From NCBI GenBank assembly GCA_018902385.1, contig JABSSW010000064.1:1-64000 (forward strand): a DNA stretch of 64,000 bases, read 5' to 3'. Position 1 is the first letter of the stretch, and every line of letters starts with the position of its first letter. The stretch comes from Physcia stellaris (taxonomy: Eukaryota; Ascomycota; Lecanoromycetes; Caliciales; Physciaceae). The translations under genes were made by a program, and so were the position numbers. Below the pieces are notes generated by a model. It did no database searches. It was not told where the DNA came from and was given only the letters and a program-made list of their open reading frames with translations. This document shows positions 21,806 to 33,199 of the stretch, in pieces.

Positions 21806-22795
21806 GTTCCCGGGACAAAACACAAAACCGCAGAGAAACGCTTTCGATCGCCTGATCCGACAGTCAAGTGTGAGATGGATTAGCCGCTTGAAATGGGGAT
21901 AGCAGGAAGTCATTCTCGGGATGTTTTGATGTCAAGCTTGCCATCTGCTCAGAGGCATGATAGTCGAAGAGCATAAATATGTCATACAGCGAATAAGCTT
22001 ATTATACCTTCACTCTTTACCAGCTCTCCGAATCCACCAATCCAACCCCCAAACTTGATATCGCTACCAACCCAGTAATACTAAACATGAAGAGATCGAA
22101 TCTGTCCCCTTTATCCCATATTGCAGACATCGCTCAGCATTGCCCGACCCCCTTTCCTCATCTCCTTCCAACGCCATCCTGCCCCTTTCTCTTCACGTAA
22201 AGGAGCCAACACATCGATCAGCATTCTCCAGAGCCAAAGGACCTTGAAGTCTCCCAATCCAGAATCAGAAAACCCGTAAGAGTATTTGCGCCACAGAATG
22301 ATAAACAAGGGTTTCAGTACTTTTCATGCCCCCTTTCTCACATTCTATTCCATCTGCAGCTACGTCCGGCTCCATTTGGCCCCTCGTACTACTAGTTCCT
22401 AGGTGTTGGTAAGCAACGTCAGATTCCCTGATGGCTTCTCAAGACCGTGTGATATGGTACGGAGACCACTTAGCGGCTCGGAGAATGAACAGTCATCTGA
22501 GACCTGAGTCAGTCTTTGTGATGAGCAGGAGACTGAATGTTAGCACCACCGGGAGACTTTTGCATCACTACGGAGCAGGCGGGAGGTGTTCAGTTGCGTT
22601 GGATTACATGTTACTTTATCAAAAGATTCACAATAGAAATCAGTCACCTGATGACGAGACATGCTTCCCGAACGACCCTAGTATATCAATCTATCATTCA
22701 CTTCACAAACCCCTGCGACGCCTTTTCAGTACTGAGTCTAAACCCACCTGTCTGTCCCGTACTACGTACCAGGTATTCCATCCACCCAACCCGCA
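21806..22795. other. intergenic, 1 kb
   Basis: Frames at 22.43-22.88 kb are proline-rich or short and have no domain. The last part is the leader of the truncated F-box-like copy. Confidence 0.4.
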
Positions 22796-23069
22796 ATGGT
22801 AGCCCACCCCCCAAAACCCCCAAAATCCCCACTCCCACTCCCACTCCCAGCCCTCCCCCTCGCTCGCCAGGCTAGACTCCCTCCCCGCAGAACTCAAACG
22901 AATGATCCTCCTGCACCTAACCTCTCTATCGGCGCTCTACAACCTCATCGACGCTTCCCCGTCCTATCGAGCGGTCTTCGTAGAAGATAACCGCAAAGAT
23001 ATTTCGATAAGGAATACGATACTGCTGTCCCTTTGGCATTTATTTGAGCATTTATGGGCTGTGTGGTGA
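22796..23069 (+). pseudogene. truncated F-box-like family member
   Basis: The ATG (22796-22798) is followed by GTAGCC and a C-rich 52-base intron ending CCCAG at 22850, the same ATG-then-intron layout as the paralogues. Exon 2 (22851-23069) reads PSPSLARLDSLPAELKRMIL, then LTSLSALYNLIDASPSYRAVFVEDNRKD, then diverges and stops after about 74 residues in total, where family members run to 180-217. A GTGAGT at 23065 could be a further donor, but no matching C-terminal exon is recognisable downstream. The conserved VTxxEL and LSxxQ blocks are missing. Probably a decayed copy. Confidence 0.55.
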
Positions 23070-24430
23070 GTTCTTCTTCACCAAATCTGGGGAAATGTGA
23101 GAGAGCTGGAGAGGCTGATGGGGTTCTGAGCAGTTAACCCCGGGGGGTGTTGAAGGCAAAGGGAAATTGGGGTTCAGGACAGTTGCATGCGCCACTGGCT
23201 GTTTGGGAGAGGCTGATTGATCCTAGTGAGGACATTGCGCGGAGAAGGCAGCTGAGCGGCGGGGAAAAAAGTGGAGAGCGGAGTAGGACAGTGTGGCGAG
23301 CAACGAATTGACCATGACCGAGCCATGACTGTTGCGACTTTGTCGGCTCCGACTCTCCCTCCATGCTAGCTGCGGTCAAGTCTCGTAGTGTCTCGAGCAT
23401 GCACGCTTCGTATACAATAGCAGCAATAACGAAAGGCATATTACACCGCCAGGTTTTCAGGAAATGACGTCCTGAATCCGGATCTGATGATGCTGTCCAT
23501 GCCATAGTTCGCCAGGGGCGTACCGACATCCACGGACTTGTATACTTCAAGAGCACTATGGTAGGTAGCTGAAGTGCACCCGGATGTGGTCCGGCATCCC
23601 ATCGGCAAGCGTCCGCCCCTTCCACGCGCTTTTGCCACTCAGGCGGATAATTAGTTTGTGTTTGCCACGACCTGTTCGCCTCGTCGTCTGGGATGCTAGC
23701 GAGCAGGCTAGCGTCCAGCGTGTGTAATGGAGCGGAGCACGGGCGAGACGGGGCGGAGAACGGGGCGGAGCGGAGTATGATAATTCCGTAAGATACTGTA
23801 GGTTTGGCACACTAGGGATGTGCAGAACGCACTGGAATGTCTTGGCATTAAAAAAATTTTTTTCGCACCCCGCACCAGATTTCGGTGCATCTTTTGAAAT
23901 TTTCAAAGCTTTTTGCTATTCAATTTGACGAATAACGATTACAATCTAATATTGTGCATACAAATTCATACATATTATGATGAATTGTTTGATTATATTT
24001 GATTTTTTCAATTGTGAACATTTTTCGTCATCATTGTGAGTGACTTTGCAACGAACTTTTGGTGAGGGGTGCGGGAAAGTAAAAATGTTTTTCGCCAAGA
24101 GATTCCAGTGCGTTCTGCACATCCTTAACCTTCGGAATTAGAGGCTTTAGGAAGCATAAACCCGATGTCGAACGATCTCCGCCTGATCACTAGACAGCAG
24201 CATTAGTAATGAGAGATTCGGCAAGGAATAAAGGATTTGGTATGGATAATAAAGTGGTTTTGTTAATCATGACTCTGCTCGCGTTACATCGCGCTGCTCT
24301 TTCTTGACCCCATACGTCCACTCTTCAATTTCCAGACCAGCTTTCGTCGCACACACCTTGACAAGAAGAAGGCGTTCTTCTATCGAATAGCTCCAATTCC
24401 GCCCCGGCTCGCATCTATTACACGATAGAG
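23070..24430. other. intergenic with MITE
   Basis: It contains the 311-bp MITE (23815-24125), preceded by a GGGGCGGAG-rich patch at 23735-23780. A 163-codon minus frame at 23134-23625 has no recognisable domain. The final 180 bases precede the aldo/keto reductase ATG. Confidence 0.45.
23815..24125. mobile_element. MITE-like DNA transposon, 311 bp, TA target duplication
   Basis: The left end GGGATGTGCAGAACGCACTG and the right end (read in reverse, AGGATGTGCAGAACGCACTG) match over about 31 bases, with mismatches only at the first base and one internal base. Imperfect matching continues through a CGCACCCC block to about 75 bases. Both ends are flanked by TA, as expected for Tc1/mariner-type insertions. 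The interior is AT-rich and has no coding capacity. The near-perfect ends suggest a rather recent non-autonomous element. Confidence 0.85.
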
Positions 24431-25558
24431 ATGCCCCAGCTCGCCGGTAAAGAAGTCGGTCCCATTGGCTTCGGCCTGATGGGATTGACCTGGCGAAACA
24501 CACCCTGCCCTCAGGAGCAGGCCTTTGAGGCGATGCGCGCCGCCCTCAAAAATGGATGTGCGTGAGCAAAACAGGTCTCTCCTCTCCATCGCGACCCTGG
24601 CTAAGCCTTATCACGCCAGGCAACTGTTGGAATGGAGGCGAGTTCTACGGGCCACCCGACTACAACAGTCTCGTGCTCCTGGAGAGGTACTTCTCCCAGT
24701 ATCCCGAAGACGCGGATAAGGTCATCATCAGCATCAAAGGCGGCTTGAATCCCAAAACGCACCAGATCGATGCCTCGCCTGAGAACACGCGACGGACTCT
24801 CGACGACAGCATTGCCCAGCTCAAAGGCCGCAAGAAGCTCGACTTGTTCGAATTCGGCCGCCGCGACCCAGCGGTGCCCATGAAACTCACCTTTGATGTT
24901 ATCGATAAGGAGTACGTCCAAACCGGGAAGGTGGGAGGCATCTCGCTGTCGGAGGTGCGGGCCGAGACGATCCATGAAGCTGTCAAACACACCAAAGTCC
25001 TCGCCGTAGAAGTCGAACTCTCGCTGTAAGTCACCCTGTCACCCAATTGGCCCCGATGCAACGGTTGTATTTGCGCTGACCGACGTGAAATGAAAGGTTT
25101 GCTACCGAGGTCCTGGAAAACGGCGTCGCGGCCGCGTGCGCCGAGTACGGGATCCCGCTGATCGCTTACTCGCCCATTGGCAGAGGCATGTTGACGGGCG
25201 AGTTCAAGAAGTTGGACGACGTCCCCAGGACTCGTTGTTACGTCAGTTCCACTTCCCCCGCTTCCAGAAAGACAACTTCGAGCGCAACCTACAGCTGGTC
25301 GAGCAGGTCGAGGCGATCGCGAAGAAGAAGGGCTGCACGCCTGCCCAGCTCGCTATCAACTGGACCAGGGCGCTGTCGAGGCGTCCCGGCATGCCGACTA
25401 TTATTCCGATCCCGGGCGCGACGACGGTGGGAAGGGTGGAGGAGAATAGCAAGCTGATTGACATTGAGGATGAGGAGATGGCGCAGATTGACGCTATTTT
25501 GGCCAAGTTTACGCCAGCCGGCGAGCGCTACCCTGCCGCCGTTGCGACAAACACTTGA
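24431..25558 (+). CDS. pyridoxal-reductase-type aldo/keto reductase, frame disrupted
   Basis: Exons are 24431-24557, 24620-25025 and 25097-25558. Introns have GTGCGT/GCCAG and GTAAGT/GAAAG ends. The protein begins MPQLAGKEVGPIGFGLMGLTW, then WNGGEFYGPPDYNSL with the catalytic Tyr, DKVIISIKGGL with the active-site Lys, LDLFEFGRRDP in the usual 'ARVD' position, FATEVLENGVAAACAEYGIPLIAYSPIGRGMLTGEF, and GCTPAQLAINW / IIPIPGATTVGRVEEN near the end. This matches fungal pyridoxal reductase (AKR8 group), which makes pyridoxine from pyridoxal with NADPH. In exon 3 the frame changes near 25226-25232, where KLDDVPxDSLLRQF is expected. The pattern fits one missing base in a CCCAGG run. It is either a recent pseudogene or a sequence error; all downstream motifs remain conserved, which favours a recent or artefactual break. 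Confidence 0.82.
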
Positions 25559-26709
25559 GATGTATGGTATTTCATCGTCGGGTGGGATCAATCCAACCAT
25601 GGGAATAATAATGTCCAAAGAGGGTTTGTTCCCTTGATGGCTGTTAAGCTAACAAGGTATCTTCTCCATCATGCATCAACCCGCTTTCAGAAGACTGTTA
25701 TTTTCTTTAGCAATGCGCGATACTTTGGGCCGAGGGGCGTTTCCTTCCCTACACTCCTCGGACTGGACAGCATAGTGTCATCATACTGTGCATTAGCGGC
25801 CCCCAATCTGTGACATGGGCATCAAGAATCCCGATTCCAGTGCAGATGCAAATGTAAGCACCATGATAAAAGAAGCTGAGGTGATGTCACTAATCTACAT
25901 CACAGTGCAGTACTCGTAGGAGTACCACTGTGACACTTGTCTGATGTGCTGTAGCGTTGTCTCGAACCCTTTCCTGTATGGAATGCCAAGCCTCGTCTTG
26001 CAGAAAATATGCCTCATGAGCATGGAAGTAGTCCTCTCAATGCAGTTCCTGAGTAAAACCAGCCACTGGGCAGTTTGGGTATGTGAGTGAATGACGGGAA
26101 CTGAGGTGGATTTATTTGATTAGCATGTTTCATGACTCGTGTTCCTGAGTGCGGAGTTATTTCCGTCATTACACAGCGGAATAAACTCCGCCTTCCCAGC
26201 CTGTTTTCTACTGGCCAGACAGGTCAAAGCGTAAGTAGGCTCGTGTCCTTTGCCCTCAAAAGTCAGGAATGGAACGACCATAGCACTTTGAGAAAAGTTG
26301 CGTACCAAAGCTAAACGGCTTTTGAGCATGGCCAATTACCTTATACGGCTGGGCTTCGTCCCTTTCAGCCATAGCCTACCTTGTAGCATACTATCCGTGT
26401 ATGGAATCTCGTATCACAGGGCATGCATGGCATTCTGCTGCATGCACGACCTGATCTCCTCACAGTTGCTTTCTCTAGCTGCTTTCGTCAGTGACTTCAT
26501 GATGTAGTACTCCACCTTCCCCACACCGGAAAGTCCAACAGTCGGGGTCGAGATGAGCTCATTACTACAAGCAATACAAGAAGGCAATATATGTTTCGTC
26601 CGTCCTTTACATCTTTCCCGTCACTATCATCCCTGAACAACAATCATCTGCAATTCTTTCTGACACATCTTGTGTTTGACCTTCAAGTCTAAAAGTATCC
26701 TTCTCTACG
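25559..26709. other. intergenic, 1.15 kb
   Basis: No supported gene; short frames only. The last 100 bases (pyrimidine-rich, with CATC repeats) are the probable leader of the CFEM gene. Confidence 0.45.
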
Positions 26710-27465
26710 ATGTTGTCCTCTCTCTTTCTTCTCCTTACCCTTCTCCTCTTGACTACCGCCCAAAATCTCGGCGACCCAACACTCCTGCGCTCTTATCCCC
26801 CCTGCGCACCAATTTGCGGCGGTACAGTCCTCCAGACCGGCGTCTGTGCCCCCGCCAACACTCTCAGTTGTCAGTGTTCGGCCGAGTTCCTCGCTCAGTC
26901 AATTGCCTGCGAAAAGGTCTCTTGCTCCCCCCAAGATTACGACAAGACGCAGACCCTGACGCAAGAACTATGCGGTCCGCTCTACGCAAACGGTACTGTC
27001 TCCAACTCCACCGTCTCCGCCGCCGTCGCTAGCTCGACTGCCGCTGCTGCAGCAGCAGTCGCGGGGAAAGACCCCACGAAGTCTGGCGATTACCCTCCAT
27101 GTGCAGACAAATGCCAACGGCAGTTTATAACAAGCAGTAACTGTGGAAATATCGCCAACGCAAGCTGTATCTGTAGCAATGTTGGACTGGTTAATCAGAT
27201 TGCAAGCTGCGAGGCCGCCACATGTAGTGATGAGGATCAGGCGAATGCCCGGTATCTCGGGTATAAGCTTTGTACGCCAGTCGGTGGACTCGGAAATGCG
27301 TCTGAGGTGGTGAATCAGACTGTTGCGACGCAGACGCCTGGGCGGGGCATTGGCTCAGAGCCCACTTCGACGCCCTTTACAGGAACTGCTGTGGGGCGAT
27401 GGGGTGGATCGTTGTCTTGGGCCATCTTTGCCGCTGTACCGGTGGTGGTGCTCTCAATGTTGTAA
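26710..27465 (+). CDS. GPI-anchored protein with two CFEM domains
   Basis: Single exon of 251 residues. A signal peptide (about 1-17) is followed by two tandem eight-cysteine CFEM modules. Module one is about residues 32-93, from YPPCAPICGG to TQELC. Module two is about 131-192, from YPPCADKCQR to LGYKLC. Between them lies an Ala/Ser linker with NGT and NST glycosylation sites. The C-terminus has a Thr/Pro-rich stretch and a hydrophobic tail (GSLSWAIFAAVPVVVLSML) typical of GPI attachment. CFEM proteins sit in the cell wall or membrane and serve in haem/iron capture or host interaction. The Asp usually found between cysteines 3 and 4 (the haem-iron ligand in Candida Csa2) is Asn in both modules here, so haem use is doubtful. 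Confidence 0.88.
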   Translation: MLSSLFLLLTLLLLTTAQNLGDPTLLRSYPPCAPICGGTVLQTGVCAPANTLSCQCSAEFLAQSIACEKVSCSPQDYDKTQTLTQELCGPLYANGTVSNSTVSAAVASSTAAAAAAVAGKDPTKSGDYPPCADKCQRQFITSSNCGNIANASCICSNVGLVNQIASCEAATCSDEDQANARYLGYKLCTPVGGLGNASEVVNQTVATQTPGRGIGSEPTSTPFTGTAVGRWGGSLSWAIFAAVPVVVLSML

Positions 27466-28173
27466 GCAGAACGGGTGGTGGGTATGTTCGCTCGACGACT
27501 CGAACGCTTTACTGGAGCATCATCGTTGTGCATTCCCTCATTGATGGATTACGTGTCAAGAAATTTCTTTCGAGCGTGTGTCATTGTCTTTTTCCATACT
27601 ATGCAGCTAGCGTATTGCTTGATAGGGTGATGGTAGCTAAAGGGCTTGGCATGGTAGAATAGTTCTGCTATTTTAGCTAGTCGTTCTACGAGCAAGCAGT
27701 GCAAGCATTAAACACCTGTTTTCTACCGCACGCTGGGTGTACGATTGCGGAGCAGGTCTCTTGGTGTAGGTCTTCCGAAAGGACTTGCTGATGGTTAAGC
27801 GTGAGAAAATGGGCACTTCCGGGACTGACCTCCATCTATCTCTGGATATGCCGCAGGAAAGAATTTGTCTATAATCTCGACCCGCTGAACCTCCTAACAG
27901 CATGCTCGAGGAGGAATCTTCCATCGCATGACACTGACAGGAGGCTTCAAATCTAGTGGTCACGGATTGCTGACGGCACGACCTTACTTAGTGACGTAAT
28001 CGATTTTAAGACAGTAACAGTTATGAAATTATAGGCAGGAAACTGTGAATGATGAAATCAAGAACAACATTCCATTTCTGAGGTCGAATCTGTAAAAGTT
28101 TGAGAACTGTCAAGAGACTTCCTTTTTGTGCTTGTCGGCAACCCTGATTTATTACTCGGACGCTTGTTGAGGC
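27466..28173. other. intergenic, 700 bases
   Basis: CFEM 3' flank and carboxylesterase promoter side. No gene, repeat or RNA seen. Confidence 0.45.
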
Positions 28174-29835
28174 ATGAGGGTTTTCCAGCATTCAAGTCTT
28201 GGTCTCATACGAGGAGTTGAAGTCAGCGAAAGATTAACGCAGTTTCGGTCGCTGCCATACGCTACGATCAAACAGCGTTTTGCTCGCTCGCAGCTCCTCG
28301 ATCACTTACCTAAGCAGCACGGGAAAGAAATCTTCGATGCAACTCAAGTCGGTCCTGAGAGCATTCAACCCTTCGGAGCTGCGAAAACCGACGCAGACTC
28401 TAACCAGCTGCCCTCAGATATTATTACTGGCGACCAACCACAAAGCGAGGACTGCCTGCGTGTAACAATTACCGCTCCAACAGACAGCCTGAACCACAAC
28501 GAAGAAAGATTACCCGTGCTGGTCTTCCTCCATGGCGGCGCCTTCTTTCTCAATTCCGGTGAACGTCCTTACTACTCGCCGATCAACTTCCTCACCCAAG
28601 CGATCTCGGAATCCCAACCCCTCGTCTTCGTCTCGGTCAATTACCGTCTCGGCGCTCTCGGCTTCTTTCATTCTTCCCAAGCACCAGCTCTTATTCCCCC
28701 TAACAACGGTCTTCACGACCAACTCCGAGCGTTCGAATGGATCGCAAAGCAAATCTCCGGCTTCGGCGGGGATCCAAACAACATCACAGCAATCGGCCAG
28801 TCTGCTGGCGCCGAGAGTCTATCTCTGCACAACATCAGTGGACAAGAGACCCCGCTGTACAAACGCAGCATCACCTTCTCCGGAACACCCGTGACAATGC
28901 CAGCAAAGACCCCAACGGAGCACGAAGCGAATTTCCGTACGCAAGCGAAGAAGCTGGGCCTAGATGCTGATCCGAAGCGAAATAGTGCTGAACTTGCTGA
29001 GGAAATGATCCACAGTGTATCGGTTGATGCTATTCGCGATCTCCATTTCGTCGGGGCGCCCTGCTCTTCAAGCGAGAGTATGCCCTATGCGAGACCGACG
29101 ATGGAACTCAGTCGAGCGGGGCCCAAGACGACGGTGACTTGGCTAGAGAGTCAGATTGTCAGTGCAGCCGGATATGACGGGAGCATTAGTTGGATCATCA
29201 CGAAGAACAACCCAAATCGGAAAGACCATGCAAATAATTTTAGGGTTCTCGCGAAGGAGGTGCTGGGTGAGTACGATGCGACCAGACTGTGCGAGCTATA
29301 TGGGATTGTCGCGAGAAGTGGCGGTGCTACTGAAGAAGAAGACGACGAAGATTTGACCAAGATCTGCCAGTTTGAGAGTGACGTAGGATTCATCTGTGCT
29401 GCTGAGGCTGTGGCGGACGGCTTCCTAAAGAGCAGCGAGAGTAAGACAATGACCTTTTACCAGCTCTTCGATTTACACAATCCATTCAAAGGATACTTGG
29501 AGGCCGGGCAATATACGACGCATAGCTGGGATATTGTTGCATTGTTGGGGGCGTACGATGAGAGGCTGAATGAGGAGTATCTCGGCGTTGTGAAGGAATG
29601 GAGAACCACAATCATTGAGTATTGTGTTTCCGGGAAAGCGCCCTGGGCGAAGTATCAAGACGGAAAGGGGATGTATGTCAGCACGGATGGACTTGAAGTC
29701 AAAGCTTTGGAGCTGCTACCTGGTGCTAGACGGAGATCAGGCTTGAGCGACATCGCAAAGAATGTACACGGGTCCAGAGGATACGATCTTCTATGGGAAG
29801 GTGTATGTAGGCGCTGGTTGGACAAGGGTGAATGA
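28174..29835 (+). CDS. type-B carboxylesterase/lipase family protein
   Basis: Single exon of 553 residues. Family marks: SEDCLRVTI (about 91-99), the oxyanion-hole HGGAFF (about 120-125), VSVNYRLGALGFF, and the nucleophile motif AIGQSAGAES with Ser about 210, all in the right order. A late THSWDIVALLGAY stretch is in the place where the catalytic His region is found. There is no signal peptide, unlike secreted members, so it is probably cytosolic. The family hydrolyses esters, amides or thioesters; the substrate is not predictable here. Length is normal for the family. Confidence 0.87.
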   Translation: MRVFQHSSLGLIRGVEVSERLTQFRSLPYATIKQRFARSQLLDHLPKQHGKEIFDATQVGPESIQPFGAAKTDADSNQLPSDIITGDQPQSEDCLRVTITAPTDSLNHNEERLPVLVFLHGGAFFLNSGERPYYSPINFLTQAISESQPLVFVSVNYRLGALGFFHSSQAPALIPPNNGLHDQLRAFEWIAKQISGFGGDPNNITAIGQSAGAESLSLHNISGQETPLYKRSITFSGTPVTMPAKTPTEHEANFRTQAKKLGLDADPKRNSAELAEEMIHSVSVDAIRDLHFVGAPCSSSESMPYARPTMELSRAGPKTTVTWLESQIVSAAGYDGSISWIITKNNPNRKDHANNFRVLAKEVLGEYDATRLCELYGIVARSGGATEEEDDEDLTKICQFESDVGFICAAEAVADGFLKSSESKTMTFYQLFDLHNPFKGYLEAGQYTTHSWDIVALLGAYDERLNEEYLGVVKEWRTTIIEYCVSGKAPWAKYQDGKGMYVSTDGLEVKALELLPGARRRSGLSDIAKNVHGSRGYDLLWEGVCRRWLDKGE

Positions 29836-31415
29836 ACTTCAAGTGAGAAAAGGTTGGATCACGCCTGATAGAACGAAGGCTGGGATCAGCCCTATTCCCT
29901 TGTAGCTTTACTTGGGACCATTTCGACGTTGAGGGGCCCGAGGAATGACTCTTACACGGAACAGCTCTTAAGAAACATGCTTCGTTCAGGATCTCGAGGA
30001 CAATTACTGAGTAAAAAATCGAAACCGCAGGAAGCGTCTACAAGAATCATCTATCTATCAAAGTCATAAGATATCATCCTATCCGTTGCAGAACAACGAC
30101 GAACTGATAAATGAGAAGAGGAATGAGCTCCAGCACGACAACAACTTGATCAATTCGAAAAAGAAAAAAATCTCGTGATTGTTCATACGCCAGGACCATT
30201 TCTATCAATCAAGGACCATAAGTAAAGGAGTCGAAATGTTCGAACAGTGCCTTCGAGCTGCTTCCTGTTTTCAACATCTGCTCATCGATCGAGTCTTACC
30301 TAAATTAAGTAGGATCTTGCAACTTTTTGAGAGCGATTCGGACGAAGCACAAACGAGACAGAAAGTGGTTGTGCAATCGAAGAACTTATGGGAGGGAACA
30401 AGAATCAATCTCCTCAGCATGCTAAAAATTATGAACTCTTTTTGTTGCTGAAGCGTGGTAGTATGTGTCTGCCAAGGATCAAGGGACATCCGATCTTGGA
30501 AGCTTCAAGTCGGTGGACCAGCGAAAACCTCGATGGAACATTGTCAAGTTGATTGTTTTCGACAAGATGTGTTCAGCGCGATGAATTTACCCTAGGATAT
30601 GACAAGATTGACGATGTAGCAAGGCCGGAATGATTCTGGGAGCATCCGACTCGAGATGGTCGAACGTCGCTTATCGATCATCTCATACCTTCCCAGCACT
30701 GTGTGTGGTGGTCAAAGATAATACAACAATATTGACTCCAAGGGAACGGCATTTAGCTCTAAATTGCTTATATAAGGCTCTTCTAGTGGCCTCAATGTTA
30801 GGACCCGTTCTCAACAGGACTATTCAGAAGCCTTTTTCCACCGTCCACTTGGGCTAATTGGTCGCCAAGACCTGACCTCCACGAAACCACCAATGGGCCA
30901 ACTGGGCTTTTGGGGGCCAAAGGAAAAGCGCCCTTCCAGGTGTTTCCTACAAATGGGGTCCCACTTCCCCAAGGGGAGTCCCATTCGGTGGCATTCCTTG
31001 CATTTCTTATCTATCTAATCTTGTTTTCATACCACGCAATGGTGGGATCAGGCTCGGAAGCCGCCTGAGGGTTTACGACATGACAGCTCCCAAAATGAGC
31101 CAAGTGGGCCTCGAAAGAAATATAGTCTAACTATCTTTGTTCATGTTCGGATGAATGCATCAAAGATGGTCTAAACCTTCAACGAATGAGCACATTGAAC
31201 ACCGCTCAAAAATTCCTCCGGGTCACCAAAGAAAAGGGAGAATATAGTGGCTTCGTTGGGGAATTCGTCTCGATTTGCAAATGTTACTGTCAATTGCCAA
31301 GGCCAAGAGCGGTGCCAATTCTGCACGTGCTTGTCCGAGAATGAGGCAACTTCCGTGATGATGCAGCCAGTCATATTTCTTGGGCACCAGTTCAAAATTT
31401 GCAAAGGTCCGTTTC
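29836..31415. other. intergenic, 1.6 kb
   Basis: No supported gene. A G/C-run patch at 30880-31010 includes a small hairpin (CTTCCCC-AA-GGGGAG at about 30967-30981). Other short frames lack domains. Confidence 0.4.
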
Positions 31416-31769
31416 TCAGCCCGCACAACCCAGAAAGCACTCAATTATATGATCTCCAAAATGTCGTTCCCATTTATCAGCCCGTCGTCTCTGTGACTCT
31501 GTCTGCTGATGACGCTCTGTCCACATGCGACGATGGAAATGCTTGAGCCGTGTAGCCCATTTCCCACGCTTCGGCTGATTATTTTCGGATTGAGTCTGCG
31601 GGGTCGCTGGATACTGGACTTGAGCCCGTGGAGTCGCGATTGGTCTGGGATAAACGTGGTTTCCTGGGACGTAGGTACTTGTGGTGCTGCTACCGAAATC
31701 GAAGCCGTACACGTTGGCATTGCTGCCGAAGCCGTCGCGGCCGGCTAGGGAGATTACTTGGGCAGGCAT
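31416..31769 (-). CDS. small hypothetical protein (tentative)
   Basis: An ATG at 31769 opens 117 residues beginning MPAQVISLAGRDGFGSNANV, with a basic middle (KRGKWATRLKHFHRRMW) and a hydrophobic end. I recognise no domain. Upstream on the same strand is a good donor (CAG|GTAAGTCTC at about 31818) after a coding-like stretch containing a GVDFLGIRK reading. This may therefore be the last exon of a longer, partly decayed gene extending to about 32.1 kb. Low certainty. Confidence 0.3.
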   Translation of the reverse strand: MPAQVISLAGRDGFGSNANVYGFDFGSSTTSTYVPGNHVYPRPIATPRAQVQYPATPQTQSENNQPKRGKWATRLKHFHRRMWTERHQQTESQRRRADKWERHFGDHIIECFLGCAG

Positions 31770-32129
31770 GTTGAGAAGAGGGAGTAAGGCAGTGATTGAA
31801 TAACGAAATGAGACTTACCTGCTGTACTTTCTAATCCCCAAGAAATCCACGCCGCAAATTGGCGTATGCCAAGGTGAAGATCGCCGATTGTCAACCACTC
31901 GTAAGGCACTTTAGATGGGCATTACGTTGTCATTGGTCGGCTTAGCGAAAACACTCAGCAGGCTAGGGATGTAGATGTAGCCTTGTGAGGAAATGGCACC
32001 CTGCTCGCGGATTCTTTTACAACCCCGGGACATCCGGTTCAGCTTTCCCACCGCGCCTTGTTCACCAACAATGATGAGCATCTGGATGAAGCGATCCATA
32101 GCGGCCGCGAAATCCTAAGACTCACTATC

Positions 32130-32290
32130 TTGCAAGGGAGCGCTATGCAGACTCCACTGAGCAGCGAATGGCTCACTCATTGAAGGCCAGGATCCTACAC
32201 GGGAAGTTCCGTGGGACGAAGAATGTTAACGATGCCAACGATGCGATCGTCACCTACCAGCAAGCATTAGCGGTGATTCCGAGAAATTAA
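32130..32290 (+). pseudogene. TPR-type repeat remnant
   Basis: One frame reads a helical repeat (LKARILHGKFRGTKNVNDANDAIVTYQQALAVIP) of the style found in fungal TPR proteins (FRRT.N..D...AI...Q.AL). It starts and ends abruptly with no ATG or splice site. It is likely a fragment of a larger lost gene; the surrounding 32.3-33.2 kb holds only short frames. Confidence 0.4.
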
Positions 32291-33199
32291 TATTGTCGAG
32301 TCAAACTTCTTATCCTGCTTGTAAGCATGTATGACGTTAAGAACGAGCAGATCGACGAAGAGGCTAGCCTTCGTTATCAATGAGGAGTCATACAAACTGT
32401 CTCGAGAACCTACGAAATTAGGCCAAAACATATTGCCAATCTTTGCATACTTTCAAAGTTCGTCTTCGCTATCGATTTCATAGACCATGTTGAGGAAGCA
32501 CTAGAGGAAGTAAGAAGAACTCGACATGAATGTTCCAAACCTCACAAAGAAGAACATCGGTTCACTTTATCTTAGGTCTCGATGATACCCAAACACTATA
32601 TCTTAACACGCGAAATCAAACGTTTGGGCGATGTCGTGCACTGCGGAGTCACGGCCATCGAAGCGTACAATGAGATGCTCGATATCACCCACACAAGGAT
32701 AGCTTTGCAGTCACTTAAATTTCTGCGCCCTAATTTGACAAAGTTTCTCCGGGAGATGGCAAAAACCACGTCTCGTGGTTTAGCAGTAGCTCAATCTTCC
32801 GAGCGACTGTACAAATCATAGGACCCAGCTCAAGATTTTCGTCAGACATTAGACGACCTCATTGTCATGTAGCAAAAGTATGGGCGAGGAATTTAAGTAC
32901 TGTTTGACAATTTGAATTCAGACCAGAGAATTTCCGAAGAAGAGATTAATGCTCGGATAGAAGTCCGTGAGCGTGAAAAGACCAAAGAACCGAAAATGGA
33001 GATAAAGAGTGCTGCTTTGCTACGTGACTCTGACAAGATTCATTACGTAAATCCACATACTACTCGCAAGAAGTTAGCGATTGATCCGAGCAATCAACGT
33101 AGCATTCTTGACATGATAGCTCTCATCGGTTCTGGACTTCTCCGATCTGACGAGGGCCAGAAGATGTCTACGTTCGCAGAGTGTGGTGTTGTTACTTGG

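Noticed and set aside
23134-23625. 163-codon minus-strand frame
   Set aside because: No domain and no recognisable relative; next to a truncated gene and GC-rich repeats, so probably chance.
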